This document shows, in pieces, positions 1 through 8,165 of a stretch of 26,128 nt of DNA. Every line of letters begins with the position of its first letter. The first letter of the stretch is position 1. Both the position numbers and the translations under genes were made by a program. The notes under the pieces are model-generated. The model ran no database searches. It was given only the letters and a program-made list of their open reading frames with translations, and was not told where the DNA came from. This DNA is from CALXSC01 sp964493475 (GTDB lineage Bacteria; Pseudomonadota; Alphaproteobacteria; Rickettsiales; UBA1997), in the NCBI GenBank assembly GCA_964493475.1, contig CAZBNS010000014.1, positions 1 through 26,128 of the forward strand, given 5' to 3'.

Positions 1-2
1 AA

Positions 3-161
3 GACTGCGGAGGGCTTCGTTCGTTAACAAAATCTAGCCTGGTAATGACAGGACTGCGGAGGGCTTCGTTTATTAACAAAATCTAGCCTGGTAATGACAG
101 CACTGCGGAGGGCTTCGCTCGTTAACAAAATCTAGCCTGGTAATGACAGGACTGCGGAGGG
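3..161. repeat. 49-bp tandem repeat, three full copies plus a partial
   Basis: Units begin at 3, 52 and 101, and a truncated fourth begins at 150. Each starts with (g/c)actgcggagggcttcg and ends with ctggtaatgacag. The copies differ at only a few positions, mainly just after the ttcg step. There is no spacer between units, so this is not a CRISPR array. A degenerate copy of the second half of the unit lies at 5066-5093, so the unit looks like a dispersed genomic repeat that was locally amplified. No coding potential is evident. Confidence 0.9.
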
Positions 162-163
162 AG

Positions 164-212
164 GAGGCGGCTTCGCCTCGTGGTGTTGGGTTTGGAGACC
201 CAACACTACGAG
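164..212. repeat. Two overlapping hairpins next to the tandem repeat
   Basis: Hairpin A is gaggcg (164-169), loop gctt, cgcctc (174-179). Hairpin B is a 15-bp stem, ctcgtggtgttgggt (177-191) with acccaacactacgag (198-212), broken only by one G-T wobble, around a 6-nt loop. The two stems share bases 177-179, so they cannot both be fully paired. Neither is followed by a T run on either strand, so I do not call a terminator. It is GC-rich against a very AT-rich background and resembles an intergenic palindromic repeat. Confidence 0.75.
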
Positions 213-299
213 AAGAAGTTAAATATAAATAAAATTAATAAAAAGAGCTGATTGTAAATTTTATTGAAAACCTAAATAATTGTTTTATTATAATTAACC

Positions 300-328
300 T
301 TGACTTATAAAATGAAATGTAAGATATT
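300..328 (+). promoter_or_regulatory. Possible sigma-70 promoter for the secretin operon
   Basis: TTGACT at 300-305 (5 of 6 to the -35 consensus) is followed after 17 bp by GATATT at 323-328 (4 of 6 to the -10 consensus). A start near 335 would leave a leader of about 20 nt before the ATG at 357. In such AT-rich DNA chance matches are common, so this is tentative. Confidence 0.35.
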
Positions 329-356
329 TATCCTATAAAATTGTGATGTTTTTAAA

Positions 357-1928
357 ATGAAGCAAATTATAAAGGTCTTTTATTTTTTATTTTGTTGTCT
401 TATTTTTGTATCTTGTGAAAAAGCTGTTATAGACTCAACTCAAGATATGAATAGGAAAGAGTTTACTGATTTTATGAATTTAAAAGATTCTAGCAAAAGC
501 AAGGAAGCATTATTGGAATTGTCAACTAAGAGTACACCGCCAAATATTTCAAGGTTATTGGTAGCTCCGCCACCTCCACCTATGGGAAATGGTAATCTAA
601 TATCTTTTTCTGTAACAGAGGATGTTCCTTTGAAGGATACTCTGATTGAGTTGGGAAGAGTTGCTGATATTGATATAGAAATTGATCCTGAGATTAGTGG
701 TGGCATTATTTTAAAAATAACTAATAAACCTTTGGATGTTATTGTAAATAGAATTGCTGATTTAGCAAGCTTAAAGTATACTTACTCTAATAATATATTG
801 AGATTTGAAAAAGATATGCCATATACGGAAACGTATAATGTTGATTTTTTAATAGATAATGATGTTTGGGGAACTATTGAGTCGGCGCTTAATGAAATTG
901 TTGCCTTAAATGCTCCTTCTAATGTGGGTGCAGAGATTACAAGTACGATAATGCCGCAGCAATCATTGCAACAATTGCGGACTCAGCAGGGTAGGGGCTC
1001 AGGTTTAGGAAGCTATAAAATTATTATTAATAAACCTAGTAGTATGATTACTGTTTATGCTAATGAAAAAACTCAGAAAGCTGTTAAGAGTTATATTGAG
1101 CATGTAAAGGTTAATTATGCTTCACAAGTTTTGATAGAGGCAAAAGTTGTTGAAGTTATTTTAAATGATGAGTATAAAGTTGGTATAGATTGGAATTTTG
1201 TAAATGACACAAAAGGCGGTTTGACAATGGGCTATTCTGATGGCAGTTATGCTACATCCCCTGGTGGAATAAGTGGTAATGTTACGACTGCTATATTTGG
1301 TGGAAGCTTAACAGCAGCTATAAATGCTCTTCAAACGTTTGGTTTGACAAAAACTATTTCAAGTCCAAGAGTGCATGCTATGAATAATCAAAAGGCGGAT
1401 TTAAAATTTGTTAGCAAATTGATATATTTTAGTTTGGAAAAAGATGAGGAAACTAATAATGATACTAGCAGTACGACGACTACATATACCTCAACTAAAC
1501 AGGAAGAGGATGTTGGTGTTACGCTTACGATTGTTCCATCTATAGATTTAAAAAATAATGAGATTACTTTAAAAGTTGTTCCCGAATTAAAAGTAAAAGT
1601 TGGTGAAGTTGAAGATCCAACAAATGATAAGAATAAAGTTCCTATAATTCAAAGTCGTTCTGTAGAAACTTCTTTAAAAGTTAAATCTGGCAATATTTTG
1701 GTTATTGGTGGTTTAATGTCGGAAGAAACTATTAATACTGATACGGGTATTCCATTTTTGAGCGGTATTCCAGGGCTGGGTTTATTATTTAAGAGTACGT
1801 CAAGAACAACAGAGATTAAAGAAACAGTAATTTTTATAAAAGCGACTATTATAAAACCTAGTGGCGACATAGAAAAATATGATAGAGAATTATATAAAAA
1901 GTTTGGAAGGGATAAAGATAATTATTAG
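357..1928 (+). CDS. Secretin lipoprotein, MshL/PilQ/GspD-like
   Basis: Outer-membrane secretin that would form the multimeric gate of a type IV pilus or type II-like secretion machine. The N-terminus is hydrophobic and ends in FVSC, so Cys20 is a plausible lipidation site. A proline run lies near residues 72-76, as in MshL-like proteins. A small periplasmic domain covers roughly 80-150, a ring-building domain about 218-255, and the secretin core about 255-508. Family hallmarks in the core are VPIIQSR at about 428, GGL at about 450, and GIPFLSGIPGLGLLF at about 464-478. Length (523 residues) is normal for the MshL branch. The permease gene starts 7 nt after the stop, so an operon is likely. 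The pilus or secretion ATPase and inner-membrane partners are not in this window. I cannot separate MshL from PilQ or GspD by eye, so I give no symbol. Confidence 0.9.
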   Translation: MKQIIKVFYFLFCCLIFVSCEKAVIDSTQDMNRKEFTDFMNLKDSSKSKEALLELSTKSTPPNISRLLVAPPPPPMGNGNLISFSVTEDVPLKDTLIELGRVADIDIEIDPEISGGIILKITNKPLDVIVNRIADLASLKYTYSNNILRFEKDMPYTETYNVDFLIDNDVWGTIESALNEIVALNAPSNVGAEITSTIMPQQSLQQLRTQQGRGSGLGSYKIIINKPSSMITVYANEKTQKAVKSYIEHVKVNYASQVLIEAKVVEVILNDEYKVGIDWNFVNDTKGGLTMGYSDGSYATSPGGISGNVTTAIFGGSLTAAINALQTFGLTKTISSPRVHAMNNQKADLKFVSKLIYFSLEKDEETNNDTSSTTTTYTSTKQEEDVGVTLTIVPSIDLKNNEITLKVVPELKVKVGEVEDPTNDKNKVPIIQSRSVETSLKVKSGNILVIGGLMSEETINTDTGIPFLSGIPGLGLLFKSTSRTTEIKETVIFIKATIIKPSGDIEKYDRELYKKFGRDKDNY

Positions 1929-1935
1929 TTTTATT

Positions 1936-2703
1936 ATGAAAACGTTATTGAAATTTGTACTATTAACTGCTTTAAGAGATAAATTATATTTGAGTATTTT
2001 GATTATACTTGCAGGTGTGTTTGGTATATCAAATCTTGTCGGTTTTTCTGCATTATCAGAAGAAGCTAAAATGCAATTAGTTTATTTCTCATTTTTATCA
2101 AGACTAATTATTGTTTGTGGAATGATTTTATTTATTTGTTTTTATATAAATAAGGCTTTTGAGCATAAAGAAATTGATTTTATATTAGCTAAGCCAATAT
2201 CAAGAAATACACTTATTCTTTCATATTGGATGAGTTTTATATTAATTTCGTTTATACTAATCGCTCCAACCATGATTGTAATTTCGTTTTTTACCAAACA
2301 AAATATTGCTGGATTATTATGGTGGGGAGTGAGTGTAATATTGGAACTTATGATAGTTTCAACATTTGCAATTGTTTGTGCTTTAATTTTAAAAAGCGCT
2401 GTTGTGTCGGTGCTATCAAGCATATCATTTTACTTTATTGGCAGAATGATGGGATTTTTTGTTTATAGTATAAATTTGCCGGATAATATGGAAGTTGTTA
2501 AAAACTGGCAGGCATTAAGTGAAGTCATACTAAAGTTTATTTCAAGCATATTTCCTAGATTAGATTTATTTGGCAAAACTGAATGGCTAGTATATGGCGT
2601 CAACAATTACAATGATATTTATATCGTTTTATTGCAATCTCTAATTTATATACCATTTATGCTATGTATTGCTTTTTATGATTTTGGAAAGAAACAATTC
2701 TAG
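1936..2703 (+). CDS. ABC-2 type transporter permease
   Basis: A 255-residue integral inner-membrane protein with about six hydrophobic segments, at roughly residues 12-35, 52-70, 97-120, 127-150, 153-175 and 228-248. Between the second and third is the polar loop FEHKEIDFILAKPISRNTLI, typical of ABC-2 permeases that work with a separate ATPase. The reading frame is open further upstream, but the ATG at 1936 begins just after the secretin stop and gives a normal N-terminus, so I chose it. It is tightly packed between the secretin and the next gene. No ATP-binding subunit is encoded nearby, so the substrate is unknown. Confidence 0.8.
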   Translation: MKTLLKFVLLTALRDKLYLSILIILAGVFGISNLVGFSALSEEAKMQLVYFSFLSRLIIVCGMILFICFYINKAFEHKEIDFILAKPISRNTLILSYWMSFILISFILIAPTMIVISFFTKQNIAGLLWWGVSVILELMIVSTFAIVCALILKSAVVSVLSSISFYFIGRMMGFFVYSINLPDNMEVVKNWQALSEVILKFISSIFPRLDLFGKTEWLVYGVNNYNDIYIVLLQSLIYIPFMLCIAFYDFGKKQF

Positions 2704-2712
2704 AAAAATCTT

Positions 2713-3483
2713 ATGAAAAATGATTTTTTACAAAATTTTCATTGGAGCTGTTCAAAAACAAATAAATTAAAAATTACTTTTGCTTTTTTTATTTTATTTT
2801 TATCCTTTCAAATATTATTTTGGATAAAGACAGAACATATAAAACCAAACCTAAAAATTGTTCCAGAAGTTCCAACTATTTCTACAATAAAAGCCTTTTC
2901 TTTCGGCGATGAAGAATTTTATTTTAGAATTAGAGGATTAAGACTACAAAACGCCGGAGACACATTTGGCAGATTTAGCCCGCTAAAAGATTATGATTAC
3001 AAAAAATTAACTGAATGGTTTAAGTTATTAGACAATTTAGACAGTAAATCAAATTATATTCCTTCATTAGCTGCATATTATTATTCAATGACACAAAAAA
3101 CCGAAGACTTAATTTATATTATTGATTATTTAGAACAGCATGCTGATAAAGACCCACAAAAAAAATGGTGGTGGTATTATCAAGCTATGTCAATAGCAAA
3201 CAACACGTATAAGGACAAAGATTTAGCAATAAAATTAGCCAAAAAATTAAAAGATGGATCACCCTATGACGCTCCTCTATGGACAAAACAGATGGTAGCT
3301 CTATTATTGGCAGGTGATGGACAGAATTGCGAAGCCATAAAAATAATTTCCTCGATTATTGAAGATTATGACAAAGAAAATAGAAAAATATCTGATGATG
3401 AATTGAATTTTATGAAATATTTTATAAATAAAAAAATACAAGAACTAAAAGAGCAAAAGTTTGATCCGGCTAATTGTAAATAA
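2713..3483 (+). CDS. Membrane-anchored protein with helical repeats, unknown function
   Basis: A 256-residue protein with one transmembrane segment at about 20-38 (ITFAFFILFLSFQILFWI). The basic N-terminus points to an N-in, C-out single-pass anchor. The periplasmic part, about 90-240, is helical and rich in Trp and Tyr (PQKKWWWYYQAM) and reads like degenerate TPR helices. There is no catalytic motif I recognise. It starts 9 nt after the permease stop, so it is probably cotranscribed with the secretin and permease and may be an accessory part of the same envelope system. It is not identified to a named family. Confidence 0.75.
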   Translation: MKNDFLQNFHWSCSKTNKLKITFAFFILFLSFQILFWIKTEHIKPNLKIVPEVPTISTIKAFSFGDEEFYFRIRGLRLQNAGDTFGRFSPLKDYDYKKLTEWFKLLDNLDSKSNYIPSLAAYYYSMTQKTEDLIYIIDYLEQHADKDPQKKWWWYYQAMSIANNTYKDKDLAIKLAKKLKDGSPYDAPLWTKQMVALLLAGDGQNCEAIKIISSIIEDYDKENRKISDDELNFMKYFINKKIQELKEQKFDPANCK

Positions 3484-3792
3484 AGGCTGTTGGCAAAAAG
3501 TAATATTAAAATTTTTAGTTTCTTGAATAAAAAAACTCAAAACAATCAAAATAATAATCAGCCAAGAAGAACTATAAAAACAGCCAATAAAGAAAAACCA
3601 TAAAACAATTAATATTGGTGAAGTATTGAAATAACAATCAAAAATCACAATTTACCACAACTATTAGTTAAAAAAATATAACACAACCTATTGTTATAAA
3701 CTTTAAGTTGTCTAAGCATTCAAAAACCTTAATTAATTGTTGTTTTTTAATTTTTAATTTCTATTATTTATCAGAAGTGCGAAGTTGACATT
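3484..3792. other. Intergenic stretch with no gene seen
   Basis: 309 bp of AT-rich DNA between the operon and dprA. I see no convincing ORF, no strong hairpin-plus-T-run terminator and no clear promoter. Short T-rich runs near 3740-3765 are the only texture. Confidence 0.6.
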
Positions 3793-4959
3793 ATGTTATC
3801 GGAAGAAAATTATAATATTTTAAGGTTGTTTAGAAGTAAGAATGTTGGAGTTAAAACATTCTTCAAGCTTCTTAATTTTTTTGGTGATTGCGAAACAGCA
3901 ATACAAAATATAAATAAATTTAATGATAAATATAATAAACTAAAAACGCCTATAATATTGGCAACAAAAGAAGAAATAGATAAAGAAATAGTTGCTTGTT
4001 CCACAATTGGTGCGAAGATTATTACTTATATGGATAAAAACTATCCGCAGCTTTTAAGAGAAATCAGCGATTTCCCACCAATTTTAACAGTATTAGGAAA
4101 TATGGAATTGCTAAACAAAAACTCTATCGCCATAGTTGGTTCAAGGGGCGCTTCTTCAAATGGCTGCAACTTTGCAATAAAACTAGCAAGAGAATTAGGT
4201 GAGAAAAATTTTGTAATAACATCTGGTTTTGCAAGTGGTATAGACTCGTCAGCACATACTGGAGCTTTGAATACTGGAACTATTGCTGTTTTTGGCGGAG
4301 GAATTGATATTATATATCCAAGGGGAAATGAGTCTTTATATTATGAAATAAAAAGAAAGGGTTTGATAATTACAGAATTTCCTTATAATTCCGCTCCAAA
4401 AGCTGAAAATTTTCCCTCAAGAAATAGAATTGTTTCCGGTTTATCTAAAGCTGTAATTATAATAGAAGCCGGCATTAGATCCGGAACAATTCATACTGCA
4501 AGGCAGGCGCTGGAACAAAATAGAGAACTCTTAGTTGTTCCTGGAAATCCTTATGATGAAAGATCTGAAGGATGCAATAAGTTAATAAAGGAAGGGGCAA
4601 CTGTAATAACAAATTGTGATGATGTTTTGGAAAATTTGCAGAATTTTCAAGATAATATTAATTATCAAAATTCATTATCAATGAAGGATAATATAAGTAA
4701 AATATTTGGTTTAATTGAAGAAAGCGAAATAAATATTCAACAAAATAACATTGAGAGTGAAGAAATTAGCTTAGAGAATAAAACTATAAAAGAAAAAATC
4801 TTAGCAAAATTAAATCATACTCCTATAGAAATTGAATTATTGAGCTTTGATTTAGACATTGATGTTAATATCCTGAATATAAATCTAATAGATTTGGAGC
4901 TTGAAGGAAAAATTCAAATGATAAACGGAAGAGTTTCTATTTCTTGTCAGCACTTTTAA
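3793..4959 (+). CDS. dprA: DNA-processing protein DprA
   Basis: DprA/Smf binds incoming single-stranded DNA during transformation and loads RecA. The 388-residue length matches the family. An N-terminal helical region (about 1-60) precedes the Rossmann-like domain (about 108-300), which carries the family signatures IAIVGSRGASSNG, TSGFASGIDSSAH, AVFGGGIDIIYP, FPSRNRIVSGL and AGIRSGTIHTARQALEQ. The C-terminal 60 residues look like the winged-helix domain of long DprA proteins. The gene stands alone, with the next one nearly 300 bp away. It is intact, so competence-related DNA processing may persist. There is no obvious Shine-Dalgarno sequence before the ATG; the start was chosen because it gives the usual N-terminus. 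Confidence 0.95.
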   Translation: MLSEENYNILRLFRSKNVGVKTFFKLLNFFGDCETAIQNINKFNDKYNKLKTPIILATKEEIDKEIVACSTIGAKIITYMDKNYPQLLREISDFPPILTVLGNMELLNKNSIAIVGSRGASSNGCNFAIKLARELGEKNFVITSGFASGIDSSAHTGALNTGTIAVFGGGIDIIYPRGNESLYYEIKRKGLIITEFPYNSAPKAENFPSRNRIVSGLSKAVIIIEAGIRSGTIHTARQALEQNRELLVVPGNPYDERSEGCNKLIKEGATVITNCDDVLENLQNFQDNINYQNSLSMKDNISKIFGLIEESEINIQQNNIESEEISLENKTIKEKILAKLNHTPIEIELLSFDLDIDVNILNINLIDLELEGKIQMINGRVSISCQHF

Positions 4960-4961
4960 AT

Positions 4962-5036
4962 AGACACTGTTCACAAAGGTTTTTATTTTATTAAACAGAA
5001 TTTATTAATTATAAAAAAACTTTGTGAATAGCGTCT
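4962..5036. terminator. Imperfect long hairpin just after dprA
   Basis: Left arm 4962-4984 (agacactgttcacaaag then T-rich) pairs with right arm 5013-5036 (A-rich then ctttgtgaatagcgtct), leaving a 28-nt AT-rich loop. There is one G-T wobble and two mismatches in about 23 positions. It begins 2 bp after the dprA stop, so it may help end the transcript, but no T run follows the right arm. It could equally be a remnant palindromic repeat. Confidence 0.45.
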
Positions 5037-5065
5037 GATAGGTTATTTTAACAATTTACAATCTT

Positions 5066-5093
5066 CGTTAAGAAAATCAAGCTATGGAATGAC
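5066..5093 (+). repeat. Degenerate dispersed copy of the 49-bp repeat
   Basis: These 28 bp match the second half of the tandem unit (22-49 in its first copy) at 22 of 28 positions without gaps, sharing cgttaa, aaaatc, agc and aatgac. The orientation is the same as in the array at 3-161. Confidence 0.5.
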
Positions 5094-5154
5094 GTAATTT
5101 TAAGAAATTCGAGTGAGGAAATGCATAATTGTTTTAAATAAAATCATTTTTTTC

Positions 5155-5182
5155 TTGAAAATAAAATAAAAAGGAATAGTCT
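5155..5182 (+). promoter_or_regulatory. rpsP: Possible promoter for rpsP
   Basis: TTGAAA at 5155-5160 (5 of 6 to consensus), a 16-bp spacer, then TAGTCT at 5177-5182 (4 of 6). This would give a leader of about 55 nt before the ATG at 5245. It is weak evidence in AT-rich DNA. Confidence 0.3.
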
Positions 5183-5244
5183 CCTGTAAGATATTCTTGA
5201 TACCCTCATGTTAAGGATTTATTAATAAATAGAAAAAATTAGAA

Positions 5245-5670
5245 ATGTCTACAAAAATTAGATTGGCAAGGTTTGGAAGGAATAAAACTCCATTTTATCA
5301 TATAGTTATTACAGACTCAAGAAATAGAAGAGATAGCAAATTTATAGAAAGAATAGGAACTTTCAATCCATTATTAGCTGATGACAATAAAGATAAAATA
5401 ATTCTCAAAAAAGATAGAGCTGAATATTGGCTAAGTGTTGGTGCTCAACCTACGGATAGAACCGCAATACTCATGATTAAATTGGGTGTGAAAGGTGCTG
5501 AAAAATATAAACCGGTATTTACTCCAAAGCCTAAAACTCCAAAAAAGGAAGAGAAGAAAGCTGAAGAGATTAAGGCTGAAGAAGTTAAGGTTGAAGAAGT
5601 TAAGGCTGAAGAAGTTAAGGCTGAAGAAGTTAAGGTTGAAGAGCCAAAAACTGAAGAAGTAAAAGCTTAG
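5245..5670 (+). CDS. rpsP: Small ribosomal subunit protein S16 with repetitive C-terminal tail
   Basis: S16 is an assembly and structural protein of the 30S subunit. Residues 1-90 are a clear match (KIRLARFGRNKTPFYHIV, FIERIGTFNP, YWLSVGAQPTDR). Residues from about 95 on form a low-complexity tail: a Lys/Pro-rich stretch, then seven near-perfect AEEVK pentads. The usual protein is about 80-90 residues, longer in some alphaproteobacteria, so this tail is a large extension and is probably disordered. In many bacteria rpsP is followed by rimM, trmD and rplS. Here a terminator follows directly and no such genes are present, so the operon has been split. The start was chosen for its fit to the family N-terminus. 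Confidence 0.97.
   Translation: MSTKIRLARFGRNKTPFYHIVITDSRNRRDSKFIERIGTFNPLLADDNKDKIILKKDRAEYWLSVGAQPTDRTAILMIKLGVKGAEKYKPVFTPKPKTPKKEEKKAEEIKAEEVKVEEVKAEEVKAEEVKVEEPKTEEVKA
5560..5664 (+). repeat. rpsP: Seven 15-bp coding repeats in the rpsP tail
   Basis: Seven in-frame 15-bp units begin at 5560, 5575, 5590, 5605, 5620, 5635 and 5650. The commonest unit is gctgaagaagttaag (AEEVK), with VEEVK, AEEIK, VEEPK and TEEVK variants. Units at 5575, 5605 and 5620 are identical, implying recent slippage-type duplication. Confidence 0.9.
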
Positions 5671-5689
5671 TTTAAATTTTATTTAAATT

Positions 5690-5724
5690 AAAAATCCATT
5701 GTTATATTGATAATGGATTTTTTT
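5690..5724 (+). terminator. Rho-independent terminator after rpsP
   Basis: The stem aaaaatccatt (5690-5700) pairs with aatggattttt (5712-5722) around an 11-nt loop and runs into a T tract ending at 5724. It lies 20 bp after the rpsP stop and would end transcription of rpsP alone. Confidence 0.8.
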
Positions 5725-5816
5725 GTGTTTTTATTTAGGAGGCGAGGGGAGGGGGTGATTTTATAATTAAACTTATAAATTTCATAATAATAAATTTTAT
5801 AATAGTTAAAGTTAAT

Positions 5817-6098
5817 GATTTTTTAGTAGTTTTTGGTAGCTCCCCTTTGTCGCTTCGCGACATTTCCCCTCAAGGAGGGGAAAGATTTCGGACAGTGGTT
5901 AAGAAAAATATAGTTTAACAACCAAGAACAATCTTTCCCATCCTTGAGGGGAAAGATTAAGAACAGTGGTGAAGGCAAGGAAAAAATATTATAGCAGGTA
6001 AAGAAAAAATAGTTTAACAACCAAGAACAATCTTTCCCCTCCTTGAGGGGAAATGTCCGAAGGACAAAGGGGAGCTATCCATAGATTATTACTAAATC
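5817..6098. repeat. Nested palindromic element between rpsP and rpsA
   Basis: The main inverted repeat pairs 5835-5887 with 6029-6080 over more than 50 bp. Each arm contains its own small hairpin: gtcgcttcgcgac (left, 5849-5861) and gtccgaaggac (right, 6055-6065). Each arm also contains a second one, cccctcaaggagggg (5867-5880 region) or its counterpart at 6037-6050. The arms may extend outward to 5817 and 6098 (gatt..tagta versus tactaaatc). The middle is AT-rich and noncoding. It looks like a miniature inverted-repeat element or a folded intergenic repeat; no transposase is present. Confidence 0.8.
5910..6053. repeat. 45-bp direct duplication inside the palindromic element
   Basis: Positions 5910-5954 and 6009-6053 are the same 45 bp (atagtttaacaacc ... 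gaggggaaa) with one mismatch (5940 a versus 6039 c), at a 99-bp period. Flanking text is also loosely shared (gacagtggttaag near 5891, gaacagtggtgaag near 5961). The element therefore grew by duplication of its inner part, and the three ccttgagggg-type hairpins can pair in alternative ways. Confidence 0.8.
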
Positions 6099-6281
6099 TT
6101 GTATTAAATATAATAAGATATCCAGTTTAAAAGAAGTTAGCAGTTCAATCATATTAATTAATTATTGCTTTTTAAAAATATATTAGTATATATTCAACCA
6201 AGTGCAATCTAATTATGAAGTTTAGGGGTGTTTTATAAAATGTTGCATTTATATGATTAATCTACCCTTTAAAGAAAAAAA

Positions 6282-7964
6282 ATGACAAAAGAAAAAAATT
6301 ATTTACAAGAAGATTTTGAAACTTTGTTGGCTGAATTTGATGGTGAAACTCAGTCGCTTGAAGAAGGAACTCTTGTAAAAGGCGTTATCGTTGACATAGA
6401 TGATAAAGCTGTTGGCATTGATATAGGTTCAAAGTCAATTGGATATATTCCTGTTAGTGAATTTAGGGATGAAGATATTCATGTTGGGGATCTGGTTGAT
6501 GTTTTATTGAATAAAATTGAAAATAAAAAAGGTGAGCTTTTAATTAGCAGAGAAAGCGCAAAAAAATATCAAACTTGGAGCAATCTAAAACAATATATGA
6601 CAGATGGAACTGTTATAGAAGGTAAGATTTTAGGTAAAGTAAAAGGCGGATTTGCTATTGAGTTAGGCGGCGTTGTTGCATTCTTGCCAAAAAGTCAGGT
6701 TGATACTGCTGATTTGCTGAATATGTCAAATTTGATTGGTAATAAAGATAAATTTATGGTTTTAAAGATAGACGATGTTAGAGGTAATGTTGTTGTATCT
6801 AAGAGAGCTATATTAGATGAGCAGAGGAATAAAGAAAGAGATGAGATTCTTTCTAAGATTAAAGTTGGCGATGTTGTTGAGGGTATTGTAAAGAATTTAA
6901 CAGAATACGGTGCATTTATTGACTTTGGAAGCTTTGATGGTTTGTTGCATTTAACTGATATTTCTTGGTGTAGAGTTAGACATCCAAGCGATGTTTTAAA
7001 AGTTGGCGAAAGCATTAAGGTTCAAGTAATTAAATATGATGCTGAAACTAAAAAAGTTTCTTTGGGTATGAAGCAATTGCAAGAAAATCCTTGGGAAACT
7101 ATTAATACAAAATATCCTGTTGGAAAAATTGTAAAAGGTAAAATTACAACTATTGCACAATATGGCGTATTTGTTGAAATTGACAACGGCATTGAAGGCC
7201 TAGTTCATATTTCTGAAATGTCTTGGTTTAAAAATAACTTGTCTCCTTCAAAAATTTTGTCAGTAGGGCAAGAGATTAGTGTTATGGTTCTTGATATAGA
7301 TTCCGAACATCACAGAATTTCGTTAGGTATCAAGCAATGCACTCCAAACCCTTGGAAAGAGTTTGCTGAGACTCATAATGTTGGTGATATTTTGGAAGGA
7401 ACAATTAAAAACATTACAGAGTTTGGCTTATTCGTTGAATTCTCTAGCGGAGTTGATGGTTTAGTTCATGTTTCTGATTTAAAGAATGAAGAAGACATTA
7501 AAAAATATAACAAAAATGATAAAATTAAAGTTGTATTGTTGGGAACTAACTATGAACAAGAGAGAATCAGTATTGGTGTTAAACAGTTGAATTGCGACTT
7601 GAAAGAACAAATCAAAAAGTTTGAAAAAGGTACTGATATATCTTGTATAGTAAAGACTATTAAGAAAGAATTCTTGGAAGTTGAGACTGAATGTGGTTTG
7701 AAAGCTGTTATCAAAAGAATTGATATAGCAAAAGACAAGAAAGATCAAAGAACCGAGAAATTCAAAGTTGGCGAAAAATTAGATGGAAAGGTATTCTTAT
7801 TCGATGCAAATACAGGAAAATTCTTAATTTCTTTAAAACCAATTTCTGATATTGAAGAGAATTTGGAAGAGGAAGAAGATTTTGATGTAGATCAATATAC
7901 TGGACCAGATACAGGTGCTACATTAGGCAGCGTATTTGGAAACTTGTTTGAGCAAATAAAATAG
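6282..7964 (+). CDS. rpsA: Small ribosomal subunit protein S1
   Basis: S1 binds mRNA on the 30S subunit and unwinds leader structure during initiation. At 560 residues it has the standard proteobacterial length and six S1 domains, starting near residues 28, 110, 195, 280, 367 and 452. Domains 3-5 carry the clearest RNA-binding signatures: YGAFIDFGSFDGLLHLTDIS, YGVFVEIDNGIEGLVHISEM and FGLFVEFSSGVDGLVHVSDL. The ATG at 6282 follows an A-rich tract (ctttaaagaaaaaaa) without a good Shine-Dalgarno match. Proteobacterial S1 genes often use such leaders and autoregulate, but the sequence does not prove this here. A hairpin terminator follows 22 bp after the stop. The gene is intact. Confidence 0.98.
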   Translation: MTKEKNYLQEDFETLLAEFDGETQSLEEGTLVKGVIVDIDDKAVGIDIGSKSIGYIPVSEFRDEDIHVGDLVDVLLNKIENKKGELLISRESAKKYQTWSNLKQYMTDGTVIEGKILGKVKGGFAIELGGVVAFLPKSQVDTADLLNMSNLIGNKDKFMVLKIDDVRGNVVVSKRAILDEQRNKERDEILSKIKVGDVVEGIVKNLTEYGAFIDFGSFDGLLHLTDISWCRVRHPSDVLKVGESIKVQVIKYDAETKKVSLGMKQLQENPWETINTKYPVGKIVKGKITTIAQYGVFVEIDNGIEGLVHISEMSWFKNNLSPSKILSVGQEISVMVLDIDSEHHRISLGIKQCTPNPWKEFAETHNVGDILEGTIKNITEFGLFVEFSSGVDGLVHVSDLKNEEDIKKYNKNDKIKVVLLGTNYEQERISIGVKQLNCDLKEQIKKFEKGTDISCIVKTIKKEFLEVETECGLKAVIKRIDIAKDKKDQRTEKFKVGEKLDGKVFLFDANTGKFLISLKPISDIEENLEEEEDFDVDQYTGPDTGATLGSVFGNLFEQIK

Positions 7965-7985
7965 TATAATTTATTTGTTTATGGA

Positions 7986-8016
7986 GAGCTATCGATTTGT
8001 TAATCGGTAGTTCTTT
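7986..8016 (+). terminator. Terminator after rpsA
   Basis: A 12-bp stem, gagctatcgatt (7986-7997) with aatcggtagttc (8002-8013), including two G-T wobbles, closes a tgtt loop and is followed by a short T run. Confidence 0.75.
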
Positions 8017-8165
8017 CATATTTCAAGAATTTAAACTTACATTTTGGCACCATGTATTTTGAAAAAGTTTAACAGTCAAATTATTTCCAATATTTTTAAA
8101 TCTATTGGTTCAAGCAAAGAGTTTTTACCTTAAGTATTCATTCGATTTGATAAAATATAAGGTAC

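Noticed and set aside
3..161. CRISPR-like direct repeats
   Set aside because: The 49-bp units are directly adjacent with no unique spacers, and no cas gene is present.
5823..6020. Minus-strand 65-codon ORF in the rpsP-rpsA gap
   Set aside because: It runs through the palindromic element and reads only its repeated text; it is not a gene.
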